Assembly (NCBI GenBank): GCA_035403465.1
Contig: DAONFG010000005.1
Span: 51,105-115,104, forward strand
Direction: 5' to 3'
Origin: JAAYBQ01 sp035403465
GTDB lineage: Bacteria; Spirochaetota; UBA4802; UBA5550
DNA length: 64,000 nucleotides
The notes beneath the pieces were generated by a model. It was not told the DNA's origin and did no database searches. It worked only from the letters and a program-made list of their open reading frames with translations. The position numbers and the translations under genes were made by a program. Position 1 is the first letter of the stretch. Every line of letters starts with the position of its first letter. Positions 46,901 to 53,935 of the stretch are shown here, one piece after another.

Positions 46901-47520
46901 TTAACGATCTCTTCATTAGTTTCGCATCCGAGTGCTTTTATGAGCAGCGTAACAGGAAACTTCTTCTTCCTGTCAATACGGCCTACTATGTAGCCTTTAT
47001 TGTCCATTTCAAACTCAAGCCATGAACCCCTGTCGGGAATTACCCTTGAGTTATAAACCCTCTCATCCTCTTCGTAGAAAAAGAATATACCCGGGGACCT
47101 GTGGAGCTGGTTAACGACAACCCTCTCCGCCCCGTTTATGATAAAGGTTCCGCGTTCGGTCATGAGCGGTATGTCGCCCATGTACACAGACTGTTCCCTT
47201 ACCTCCATGCTGTCCTTGCGGATCAGTCTTATTGTGGACTTAAGGGGTGCAGCGTATGTAACATCTCGTTCTTTGCATTCATATTCGGAATATTTCGGCT
47301 CGCCGATCTCGTAGTTAACAAATTCGAGGACAACATCATCATGAGGGCTTTCTATGGGAAAAATCTCTTCAAAAACAGAAAGGAGCCCCTGGGATTTCTT
47401 CTTTGTTGATTTTGTCTGCAGAAACCATTCATACGAGGTGAGCTGAATTTCTATAAGATTAGGCAGATCAATTTTAGACTTGATCCTCCCAAAATTGACA
47501 ACTTTTTTTGTCTCTTGCAT
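43981..47520 (-). CDS. rpoB: RNA polymerase beta subunit
   Basis: A 1179-residue beta subunit. Landmarks are [19 protein letters not shown] with the rifampicin cluster I, [44 protein letters not shown]-type sequence ([16 protein letters not shown]) and the C-terminal [20 protein letters not shown]. In the cluster, [10 protein letters not shown] has Asn497 where E. coli has Ser531. Spirochaetes with Asn at this site are naturally rifampicin resistant (reported for Treponema and Borrelia). It follows rplL after a 285-base gap with two hairpins. Confidence 0.99.
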   Translation of the reverse strand: [1179 protein letters not shown]

Positions 47521-47805
47521 CTATATAAACCTTAACCTTTATTATTATATAAGGATAACATTTCCCTGAGAATTCAGATAATTTTGAGGAGTCGTAATTA
47601 AATATATGTGCATATAATTCCAGAATCAAGAGTATAAAAAAATAAGTATATTTAACACGGACAGGTTTGACCGCTTCCGATCAAACCTACCGGTGAAAAA
47701 TTCTACCTTTTATATCACGGCCGTTTGCACAACCGCTGTATAAAAGGTATTTTGATGAAGGAAAATATTGTTTATTCAATCTATCCTATTATGATATAGC
47801 CAGAT
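47521..47805 (-). promoter_or_regulatory. rplL-rpoB intergenic control region with two hairpins
   Basis: Two hairpins lie in this gap: AGGTTTGA at 47663-47670 with TCAAACCT at 47681-47688 (8 bp, loop of 10), and TACCTTTTATA at 47704-47714 with TATAAAAGGTA at 47739-47749 (11 bp, with an inner CGG:CCG pair). In E. coli the same gap holds an attenuator and an RNase III site that tune rpoBC against the ribosomal genes; a similar role is inferred here. No coding frame is present. Confidence 0.6.
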
Positions 47806-48180
47806 TTACTTAACCTCAACAGTTGCGCCTGCATCAACAAGCTGCTTCTTGATAGCTTCAGCTTCCGCTTTAGAAACTTTTTCCTTAACGGCTTTTCCGC
47901 CTGCTTCAACAAGTTCTTTCGCTTCTTTCAGGCCAAGAGCTGTGATTGCCCTTACTTCTTTGATTACATTGACCTTCGATTCGCCGAAACCTGTAAGAAT
48001 AACATCAAATTCAGTCTGCTCTTCAACTTCAACAGCAGCAGCCGGACCAGCAGCCATAGCAACAGGCGCTGCAGCAGATATACCGAATTTTTCCTCCATT
48101 GCTTTAACGAGATCAGCAGCCTCAACGAGTGTAAGACTTCCGATAGCATCAAGCAGTTCATCAATACTTAATTTTGCCAT
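47806..48180 (-). CDS. rplL: ribosomal protein L7/L12
   Basis: A 124-residue stalk protein that recruits translational GTPases. The N-terminal dimer domain (MAKLSIDELLDAIGSLTLVEAADL) is followed by an Ala/Val hinge and the C-terminal domain FDVILTGFGESKVNVIKEVRAITALGLKEAKELVE. Confidence 0.98.
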   Translation of the reverse strand: MAKLSIDELLDAIGSLTLVEAADLVKAMEEKFGISAAAPVAMAAGPAAAVEVEEQTEFDVILTGFGESKVNVIKEVRAITALGLKEAKELVEAGGKAVKEKVSKAEAEAIKKQLVDAGATVEVK

Positions 48181-48314
48181 TATGTACTCCTTTATACTTA
48201 GTGAATTACTTCAAGTTAGTACGGTCATAGCCGTAAAAACCTATAAAGGGATCTGGCATTGAACCGTAAACGAAATTCGTTTTAACCGGAACAGACCCAA
48301 ACCACCTATATTTT

Positions 48315-48338
48315 AATAATTAACTCCGGTTAATTATT
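48315..48338 (-). other. hairpin overlapping the rplJ stop
   Basis: AATAATTAAC (48315-48324), loop TCCG and GTTAATTATT (48329-48338) form a 10-bp stem that includes the last codons and stop of rplJ. It may separate or process the rplJ and rplL messages, which are needed in a 1:4 or higher protein ratio. Confidence 0.5.
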
Positions 48339-48848
48339 TTTTGCTTCAGCAACTGCCTTGATACCGCGCGCAAGTGATGCCATGATCTGGTTCATGCCTG
48401 TTGCAATTGTTCTTGCAGGACCGTTAATCATAGCCATTGTCTGCGACAGCAGGACCTCTTTTGAAGGCAGGTCAGCGATTCTTTTAATATCATTCTTGCC
48501 GTAAACAACCTTGTCTATAACGCCGGCAAAAAATGAAAACTTATCGTTCTTGTCAGAGAACTCTTTAAGGACTTTGGCAACATCCCCTATCTGATCTCCG
48601 GAAAAAGCAACACCCATAGGACCCTTGAGGTGCTCATCCATTTTAACGTAGCCGCTCTCTTCAATAGCTCTTCTGAAAAGGTTATTCTTGACAACCTTGT
48701 ATGTTGCGTTCTTCTCCGCAAGGCTTCTCCTGAGTACAGCAAGGTCATTAACCTTGACGCCAGAATAATCTGTAAGGATAAAGTTGCCCCTGTCCTTAAG
48801 CTTCTCTTTTAAGACGCCTACTTCATCAATCTTATATTGCTTAATCAT
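48330..48848 (-). CDS. rplJ: ribosomal protein L10
   Basis: A 172-residue stalk base protein: KEKLKDRGNFILTDYSGVKVNDLAVLR and the helix that binds L7/L12 at the C-terminus. Its start shares one base with the rplA stop. The classical L10 leader upstream of rplJ is absent because there is no gap. Confidence 0.97.
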   Translation of the reverse strand: MIKQYKIDEVGVLKEKLKDRGNFILTDYSGVKVNDLAVLRRSLAEKNATYKVVKNNLFRRAIEESGYVKMDEHLKGPMGVAFSGDQIGDVAKVLKEFSDKNDKFSFFAGVIDKVVYGKNDIKRIADLPSKEVLLSQTMAMINGPARTIATGMNQIMASLARGIKAVAEAKNN

Positions 48849-49531
48849 TATCTTTCGATCCCCTTGTGATTGATTTTTATACCAGGCCCCATAGATGAAG
48901 AAATATAAACTGATTTGATATAGTTACCCTTTGCATCCGAGGGTTTGTCCTTCATGATCTGGTTAAAGAAAGCCTTAACATTATCAACAATGGATTCGTC
49001 TGCAAAAGAAACCCTGCCTACGAGCATGTGAACAACACCGGTTTTATCAGCACGGTACTCAACACGTCCGCCCTTAAGCTCCTTTATTATCTCTTTTACG
49101 TTATCTGTAACTGTACCTGATTTCGGTTTAGGCATAAGGCCCTTTCGCCCCAGAACAGCACCGAGTTTACCAACCTCTTTCATCATGTCGGGAGTGGCAA
49201 CAACGGCCTGGAAATCGATCCAGCCTTCTTTTATCTTTTCAATCACATCTTCAGCGCCGACATAATCAGCACCCGCTTCAAGAGCCTCTTTCTGCTTGTC
49301 CCCTTTACAGATAACAAGAACCTTCTTTGTTTTACCTGTACCCGCGGGAAGAACGGCTGAACCCCTTACGTTCTGCATACCCTTATGGACGATCTTTACA
49401 GACATATCAACAGACTCGTCAAATTTTGCGAACTTGAGTTCTTTCATCATTTTTATGGCATCTTCAACGCTGTGAAGGATTGTTTTGTCAACCTTCTCCC
49501 TCGCAGCTGTTATCATCTTTCCTCGTTTCAT
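48848..49531 (-). CDS. rplA: ribosomal protein L1
   Basis: A 227-residue L1 of the mobile L1 stalk. Motifs are FDESVDMSVKIVHKG, LPAGTGKTKKVLVICKGD and LGRKGLMPKPKSGTVTDNV. The AGAGGT box before the ATG supports this start; a second Met at codon 6 is possible. Confidence 0.98.
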   Translation of the reverse strand: MKRGKMITAAREKVDKTILHSVEDAIKMMKELKFAKFDESVDMSVKIVHKGMQNVRGSAVLPAGTGKTKKVLVICKGDKQKEALEAGADYVGAEDVIEKIKEGWIDFQAVVATPDMMKEVGKLGAVLGRKGLMPKPKSGTVTDNVKEIIKELKGGRVEYRADKTGVVHMLVGRVSFADESIVDNVKAFFNQIMKDKPSDAKGNYIKSVYISSSMGPGIKINHKGIER

Positions 49532-49565
49532 TCACTCTACCTCTTTTAACATTGCTCAACCGGAA

Positions 49566-50006
49566 TTAGTCAGCCAGATCAACACCCATTGATTTAGCTG
49601 TGCCCGCGATAATCTTCGCGCCGGCTTTTATATCATTGGCGTTGAGATCGGGCATCTTCATCTGTGCAATCTCCTCGCACTGCTTCCATGTTATCCTGGC
49701 CGGTTTTATCTTGTTCGGCTCGCTGGACCCTTTGGGCAGCTTGAGAACCTTTTTAATAAGAACTGATGCCGGCGGAGTCTTGGTAATAAAAGTATAGGAC
49801 TTATCCTCATAAACTGTTATTACAACAGGGATTATAGTATCGACCTGATCTTTTGTTCTTTCGTTGAAGTTCTTGCAGAAATCCATAATGTTAAGACCGT
49901 GCTGGCCAAGAGCCGGTCCTACTGGAGGCGCAGGATTAGCCTTTCCGCCTGTTATCTGCAGTTTGATCTGAGTAACTATTCTTTTCTTTTTTGGTTTTGG
50001 TGCCAT
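49566..50006 (-). CDS. rplK: ribosomal protein L11
   Basis: A 146-residue L11 of the GTPase-associated centre: IKLQITGGKANPAPPVGPALGQHG at the N-terminus and KMPDLNANDIKAGAKIIAGTAKSMGV at the end. It follows nusG by 42 bases. Confidence 0.98.
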   Translation of the reverse strand: MAPKPKKKRIVTQIKLQITGGKANPAPPVGPALGQHGLNIMDFCKNFNERTKDQVDTIIPVVITVYEDKSYTFITKTPPASVLIKKVLKLPKGSSEPNKIKPARITWKQCEEIAQMKMPDLNANDIKAGAKIIAGTAKSMGVDLAD

Positions 50007-50048
50007 CTTTTTATCCTGTATCGATAATTCAATTTACCGGAAATTCCG

Positions 50049-50594
50049 CTATATCTTGCCAACCTGGAGGAAGTCGAGATCAACAGGAGTACCCCTGCCG
50101 AAAATCTCCACCTTTACCTTTAAACGGCCCTTGTCGGGATAAACCTCTTCAACAACTCCGGTAAAGTTGCTGAAAGGACCATCTATAACCTTGACATGTT
50201 CCCCGATCGTAAAATCGACTGTTATTGCAGTCTTTTCGCCGGTCTTCTGCTCGCCGCCAAGCGAATCAAAGAGAGATGCCACTTCGCTGTCGCTAAGCGG
50301 TTTAGGTTTGTTTGTACCGTAAGCGCCCACAAAATTGGTGACGCCGGGAACACCCTTGACAACACCCCAGGTATGGTCATTAAGCTCCATACGAACTAAA
50401 ACGTAGCCGGGGAAGACCTTCTTCGACTTGATCTTCTTCTGGCCATCTTTAACCTCCTGGACCTCAACCGTAGGTATCCTTACTTCGCTGATTTCCTCGG
50501 TAAGTCCAAGATTCTCAACCTTTTTCTCCAGGGCCGCTTTTACCTTATTCTCATGACCGGAATAGGTATGAATGATATACCATCTTTTAGCCAT
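50049..50594 (-). CDS. nusG: transcription antitermination factor NusG
   Basis: A 181-residue NusG. The NGN domain starts KRWYIIHTYSGHENKVKAALEKK and contains FPGYVLVRMELND; the C-terminal KOW domain has VKVIDGPFSNFTGVVEEVYPDKGRLKV. It couples RNA polymerase to the ribosome through S10 (rpsJ in this block) and to Rho. It is 2 bases after secE. Confidence 0.98.
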   Translation of the reverse strand: MAKRWYIIHTYSGHENKVKAALEKKVENLGLTEEISEVRIPTVEVQEVKDGQKKIKSKKVFPGYVLVRMELNDHTWGVVKGVPGVTNFVGAYGTNKPKPLSDSEVASLFDSLGGEQKTGEKTAITVDFTIGEHVKVIDGPFSNFTGVVEEVYPDKGRLKVKVEIFGRGTPVDLDFLQVGKI

Positions 50595-50596
50595 AA

Positions 50597-50791
50597 CTAC
50601 TTCATCACGACCTTAATAAGAGCCATGAGACCCGTGTCAACAAGCCAGAGAAATACCGAGATAACACAGACCGCCACTATCACAACAACGGTAAAACTTG
50701 TTACCTCATCCCTGTCCGGCCAGGTGACTTTCTTAAGTTCATCCCTGGAATCCTTAAAAAACTGTATCAGTTGTTTAATTTTCGCTATCAA
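50597..50791 (-). CDS. secE: protein translocase subunit SecE
   Basis: A 64-residue single-helix SecE. The conserved cytoplasmic stretch FFKDSRDELKKVTWPDRDEV precedes a membrane helix (TVVVIVAVCVISVFLWLV). The start codon is TTG (50789-50791); no ATG or GTG gives a better N-terminus, and no strong ribosome-binding site is seen. Confidence 0.95.
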   Translation of the reverse strand: MIAKIKQLIQFFKDSRDELKKVTWPDRDEVTSFTVVVIVAVCVISVFLWLVDTGLMALIKVVMK

Positions 50792-50802
50792 TTGGGGTAA
50801 CT

Positions 50803-50955
50803 CTACGCTTTGCTTTCTTTGTGAACAGTGTGTTTTCTGTCGAATTTACAATACTTTTTCACTTCAAGCTTGCCTGTTTGACCCTTTTTGTTTTTTGTGA
50901 ACGAGTAATTCTTTCTTTTGCATTCCTGACAGACCAGTAATACCACGTCACGCAT
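50803..50955 (-). CDS. rpmG: ribosomal protein L33
   Basis: A 50-residue L33: MRDVVLLVCQECKRKNYSFT, then GKLEVKKYCKFDRKHTVHKE. Three zinc-type cysteines are present (C9, C12, C36). The fourth position is Asp (CKFD, where zinc-binding L33 proteins have CxxC), so zinc binding is doubtful. It lies between tRNA-Thr and secE. Confidence 0.95.
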   Translation of the reverse strand: MRDVVLLVCQECKRKNYSFTKNKKGQTGKLEVKKYCKFDRKHTVHKESKA

Positions 50956-51072
50956 AAAAATACCCCGCACTTATAAATAGTAAACCAAGAGCAAACTAAT
51001 ATCTGCCCCTTTCCAGTCAAGCATTTTTACAGCTATTTTAAGAAAAGGCTTTAAACCGGATAGTATATAATA

Positions 51073-51145
51073 AGCCCACGACCAGAATCGAACTGGTTAC
51101 CTTTTGCTTACCATGCAAATGCTCTACCTATTGAGCTACGTGGGC
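51073..51145 (-). tRNA. trnT: tRNA-Thr (anticodon GGT)
   Basis: The minus strand folds into a full cloverleaf: 7-bp acceptor GCCCACG:CGTGGGC, D arm GCTC..GAGC, anticodon stem TTTGC:GCAAA with loop ATGGTAA (anticodon GGT, reading ACC and ACT), a 5-base variable loop, and T arm ACCAG-TTCGATT-CTGGT. The discriminator is T and the CCA end is not encoded. It is the first element of the transcript leading to rpmG-secE-nusG. Confidence 0.96.
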
Positions 51146-51180
51146 AAAAATTTCAGATTTCCGGGAAAAATCAGGATGAA

Positions 51181-51208
51181 ATCATAAATTCAGGCCCGGT
51201 CATGTCAA
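51181..51208 (-). promoter_or_regulatory. promoter of the tRNA-Thr/rpmG operon
   Basis: Minus-strand TTGACA (51203-51208) and TATGAT (51181-51186) are 16 bases apart, placing the transcription start near 51174, about 29 bases before the tRNA. Confidence 0.75.
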
Positions 51209-51328
51209 GAAAATTCCTTCACAGCAGGCTGATTAATATGATATTTATTATATATATGAAAAAGAAAACAAGTCTTTTTATTTAAAAGTACGGATTTGGC
51301 ATAAAAACTGATTCTTTGTGGGAGATTT

Positions 51329-51521
51329 GCCACAGAGACATCAGGAAAAACGGTAAAATAATTTGCTCGCAAAGACGCGAAGGCGCAAAGAACAGGAAAA
51401 ATCTAAAAAACAGCTTCCTTTGCGGCTCTGCGAGAGATGTTGTGTAAAAGCAGCTGCAGATTCCCGGCATTATAAATACTTTACATCAATCATAGCCAGC
51501 ATTTGCTGTGTCCTTGTGGTC
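51329..51521. repeat. nested imperfect inverted-repeat element
   Basis: The outer arms are GCCACAGAGACA (51329-51340) and CTGTGTCCTTGTGGTC (51506-51521). The inner arms are CTCGCAAAGACGCGAAGG continuing to GCGCAAAG (51366-51390) and CTTTGCGGCTCTGCGAGAG (51418-51436). The inner left arm is itself made of three related 8-9 base units. Similar CACAGAGACAC and CGCAAAGACGC stretches are scattered in many bacterial genomes as small non-coding intergenic repeats. There is no coding capacity. The 381-base gap around it otherwise holds only the tRNA promoter. Confidence 0.55.
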
Positions 51522-51526
51522 TTTCC

Positions 51527-51994
51527 TTATTTCTTCAGCGAAATATGCATATTCACCGCACCCTTCATTACAGTTTTACCCGATGTATCGTTCAGGCTGA
51601 CTTCAACCGGAAAAAGCTTTTTCATATCCCATGAAGAAAGGAGTTTCTGATCGATTATACAGGTCCCTGTAAGGGATGTTTTCGCAAAGGTAATGTATTC
51701 CACGGTCATTCCGCGCGGAACCCAGCGTTTTTCCGGCGGCAGGCTTACATCGGTACACATGCCTGCTGCAAGTTCAACAATATTGCACATTGCAATTGCA
51801 TGAACTGTTTTAAGATGATTGGTCACAGCCCTTCTCTTTTTCATTCGAATTACACACCTGCCCGGCTCCAGCTCGGTAAAAATCGTCCTTACTGTCCTGA
51901 AATATGGCGCCTTAAGGCACACAATCATTGAAAAGAGCCTCTTTCCCAACGGATACTTTTCCATTTTTCTATAGATAGAAAGTGTACTGCTCAT
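51527..51994 (-). CDS. DUF4442 hotdog-fold protein (putative thioesterase)
   Basis: A 155-residue hotdog protein. The family-typical helix NHLKTVHAIAMCNIVELAAGM is the acyl-CoA thioesterase-like core, and PRGMTVEYITFAKTSLTG is the following strand pair. Related proteins hydrolyse or bind acyl-CoA; the exact substrate is unknown. It overlaps the upstream MarR gene by 4 bases, so the regulator probably controls it and may respond to a fatty or aromatic ligand. Confidence 0.8.
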   Translation of the reverse strand: MSSTLSIYRKMEKYPLGKRLFSMIVCLKAPYFRTVRTIFTELEPGRCVIRMKKRRAVTNHLKTVHAIAMCNIVELAAGMCTDVSLPPEKRWVPRGMTVEYITFAKTSLTGTCIIDQKLLSSWDMKKLFPVEVSLNDTSGKTVMKGAVNMHISLKK

Positions 51995-52434
51995 AACTCC
52001 CCCTTCTCTGTATTGAATTTTATTAAAAAGCTTTCAAGTACCCTTATAAAAATTTCTATTTCGGATTCAGTGAATCCTTCGAGTATTTTCCTGTTTATTT
52101 CCTGAGAAATAGCAGCTGCTCTGCCCCCCTCCTTCCTGCCCGGTTCAGTAATCTGTACAAGAAAGCCCCTTCGATCCAAGGGATTGGGAATTCTTTCGGC
52201 AAAACCGGCTTTAACCAGTTTGTCTACAAGCCTTGTGAGCGTGGAATTATCAAGTCCCATTGAACTGCTCAGAGCAGACATGTTCATTTCACCCTTTATA
52301 TTAAGGAAAAAAAGAATTCCCATCTGCGATGGGGATATGGTTATCCCCTGGTCGCTGAAGCGTTTTATTGAATAGTATTTTAACCTGCTCACTGAACGGG
52401 AAATAAGGTAAAGGATACGGTTTTTCTGATTCAT
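51991..52434 (-). CDS. MarR-family transcription regulator
   Basis: A 147-residue winged-helix regulator. The recognition helix region is MSALSSSMGLDNSTLTRLVDKLVKAG and the wing is NPLDRRGFLVQITEPG. Helices at both ends form the dimer. A GAGG box precedes the ATG. A palindrome at 52451-52479, just upstream and over its promoter, is the likely auto-operator. Ligand unknown. Confidence 0.92.
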   Translation of the reverse strand: MNQKNRILYLISRSVSRLKYYSIKRFSDQGITISPSQMGILFFLNIKGEMNMSALSSSMGLDNSTLTRLVDKLVKAGFAERIPNPLDRRGFLVQITEPGRKEGGRAAAISQEINRKILEGFTESEIEIFIRVLESFLIKFNTEKGEL

Positions 52435-52450
52435 GGGAACCTCAAGTTTA

Positions 52451-52479
52451 TTTGCTAGTACAATATTTGTATTGGCAAA
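52451..52479 (-). promoter_or_regulatory. probable MarR operator
   Basis: The arms TTTGCTAGTACAA and TTGTATTGGCAAA match as inverted copies at 11 of 13 positions around a 3-base centre. The minus-strand -35-like TTGCAT lies just outside and a TATTGT -10 inside, so a bound regulator would block its own promoter. Size and spacing fit MarR dimers. Confidence 0.6.
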
Positions 52480-52561
52480 TAAAATGCAAGTAGAAATTAG
52501 TGCTCTATACTAAGAATAATGTCAACGGGCTGCGCGTTGTGACAGAAACAATTGCATATGA

Positions 52562-52982
52562 TATCCGGAAAAAGACTTCAACGCAGTGATCGACGTGCAT
52601 TACAAAATGACGGTCAGGAGACCTTTACCGGACCGATGTTTTTTATAGCTTCGGAATACAGGGGGTACAACGGGGAGACTTCGGGATTCGGCGTAATGGT
52701 AAACGGAAAGCCTGAAGAGTTCCGCAAAACCGGAGGTGTAAAAATCGACAATCCCGGGGCAAGGGGTGATCAGCTCTACAGCGGCTTTACATTCAATGCA
52801 TCGACGCAAGGCTGGGATTGGGAATTACCGAACAGTTAAGGCCGGAAACCGATTTAGAATTCAGGTTTATTGCAGGCGTACGCGTGTTCTTTGCACTTGA
52901 ATGCATCTACCAGGTTTTCCCTCCATGGATCACCGGTAAATGGAACCATGAAATACTCGTGAGCATGCCCTTCTCTTTTTAA
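52562..52982 (+). pseudogene. decayed outer-membrane protein gene
   Basis: Three consecutive fragments in different frames read like one protein: YPEKDFNAVIDVHYKMTV (from 52562), then TFTGPMFFIASEYRGYN on to YSGFTFNAS (to about 52802), then ARLGLGITEQLRPETDLEF on to a final VSMPFSF and stop at 52980-52982. The last fragment has alternating strands and ends in Phe, as outer-membrane barrels do. There is no start, signal peptide or intact frame, so at least two frameshifts and a 5' loss are inferred. The longest open piece (52552-52839) alone is not taken as a gene. Confidence 0.65.
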
Positions 52983-52988
52983 GCAGGC

Positions 52989-53909
52989 TTATTTTTTACG
53001 ATTCACCTTCCCGGTCTTCTTTGCGGCTTTTTTGATTGAAGTTTTACCCGCAGCTTTTGTGCGTCCAGCAGGCGTTGTCTTGCCTTTAGCTGCCGGCACT
53101 GCAGATTTTTTTTTATGCTTAACGGCTGGCGGATCCGCCAGTTTATCACGTTTCAATCTTTCCAGGCCTGCTCCAGCATCCTCCCTGCTGCGTGCCCGTA
53201 CCAGGTTATCACGTTCTGTCTGTTCAAGATCATGCAGCTTCCTCTCTGTTATAAGCGCATCACGGATTGTCGCGGCATCCTCTTCCAGGTGCCGCAATCT
53301 TGCGATTCTGCTCCTGAGGGCACCATCGGTTTTTTCATTTTTCCTGGCAGCTACAAGTCTGTCCCGGTCGGTGGGCCATTTCTCGGCCTCCTCTTTTCTT
53401 ATCCTTGCAACAATTTTTCTGAAAATACCATCTGATTTTTCGTGCTGCCTCTCTATTGCGAATTTTTCACGGTCCTCGATCAGTTGGGCATCCTCCTCCT
53501 TCCTGTCCCTGGCAATACTGCTTCTTATTGCGCCGTCGGTTTTTTCATGCTGCCTATCCCTGGCTATACTTTCACGGTTGGTCAGCACCCGGTCATCCTC
53601 TTCCTTTCTCTCTCTTGCGAGACCGTCCCTGATTGCACCGTCAGTTTTTGCAAGCCGCCTGTCCCTGATTATCTTATCACGCGGTGATTCTGCAGTTTCC
53701 TCATCCCGGCGCGCTTTAATCACTTCATATCGCTGATCCTCAATAGATTCGTCGTGCAGTCCCTCATGTACAAGGGTTTCACGGATGGAAACCTGGTCCT
53801 CCTCGAGACGCCTGATTCTTATGAGCCTCTGGCGAAGGCTGTCTTCAAGTTCGCGGATACGCCGCTCTGTAATTCCGCCAATTTGTGTCTTCTTTATTTG
53901 CGGTGACAT
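52989..53909 (-). CDS. 35-residue-repeat helical protein with H1-like tail
   Basis: A 306-residue, extremely charged protein that I do not recognise. Residues 77-235 consist of units beginning with Arg at 77, 94, 112, 129, 147, 164, 182, 199, 216 and 233, an alternating 17/18 spacing, so the true repeat is 35 residues. TDG or SDG recurs at exactly 89, 124, 159 and 194 within EKTDGAIR-like sequence, followed by IARxRKEED. Thirty-five residues equal five heptads, which fits a long coiled coil or single charged helix. Residues 263-306 are a Lys/Ala/Thr/Pro tail (KTSIKKAAKKTGKVNRKK) like histone H1. Start ATG 53909 is chosen for its GGAGGTGAGG box; the frame is open further upstream to 53984. No signal or membrane segment. 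A scaffolding or DNA-associated role is a guess. Confidence 0.85.
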   Translation of the reverse strand: MSPQIKKTQIGGITERRIRELEDSLRQRLIRIRRLEEDQVSIRETLVHEGLHDESIEDQRYEVIKARRDEETAESPRDKIIRDRRLAKTDGAIRDGLARERKEEDDRVLTNRESIARDRQHEKTDGAIRSSIARDRKEEDAQLIEDREKFAIERQHEKSDGIFRKIVARIRKEEAEKWPTDRDRLVAARKNEKTDGALRSRIARLRHLEEDAATIRDALITERKLHDLEQTERDNLVRARSREDAGAGLERLKRDKLADPPAVKHKKKSAVPAAKGKTTPAGRTKAAGKTSIKKAAKKTGKVNRKK

Positions 53910-53929
53910 AGACCTCACCTCCCGGTTTG

Positions 53930-53935
53930 AGTATA
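53930..53935 (-). promoter_or_regulatory. candidate -10 for the repeat-protein gene
   Basis: TATACT on the minus strand with a weak TTCATT 16 bases upstream, about 20 bases before the start codon and just ahead of the ribosome-binding site. Confidence 0.35.

Noticed and set aside
51963..51978. TTTCTATAGATAGAAA, similar to the trp palindrome centre
   Set aside because: It lies inside the coding start of the hotdog gene (LSIYRK), and its centre is not symmetric; probably chance.
52552..52839. 95-codon frame as an intact small gene
   Set aside because: Its end and beginning join better with fragments in other frames that look like one outer-membrane protein; it has no signal peptide or ribosome-binding site.
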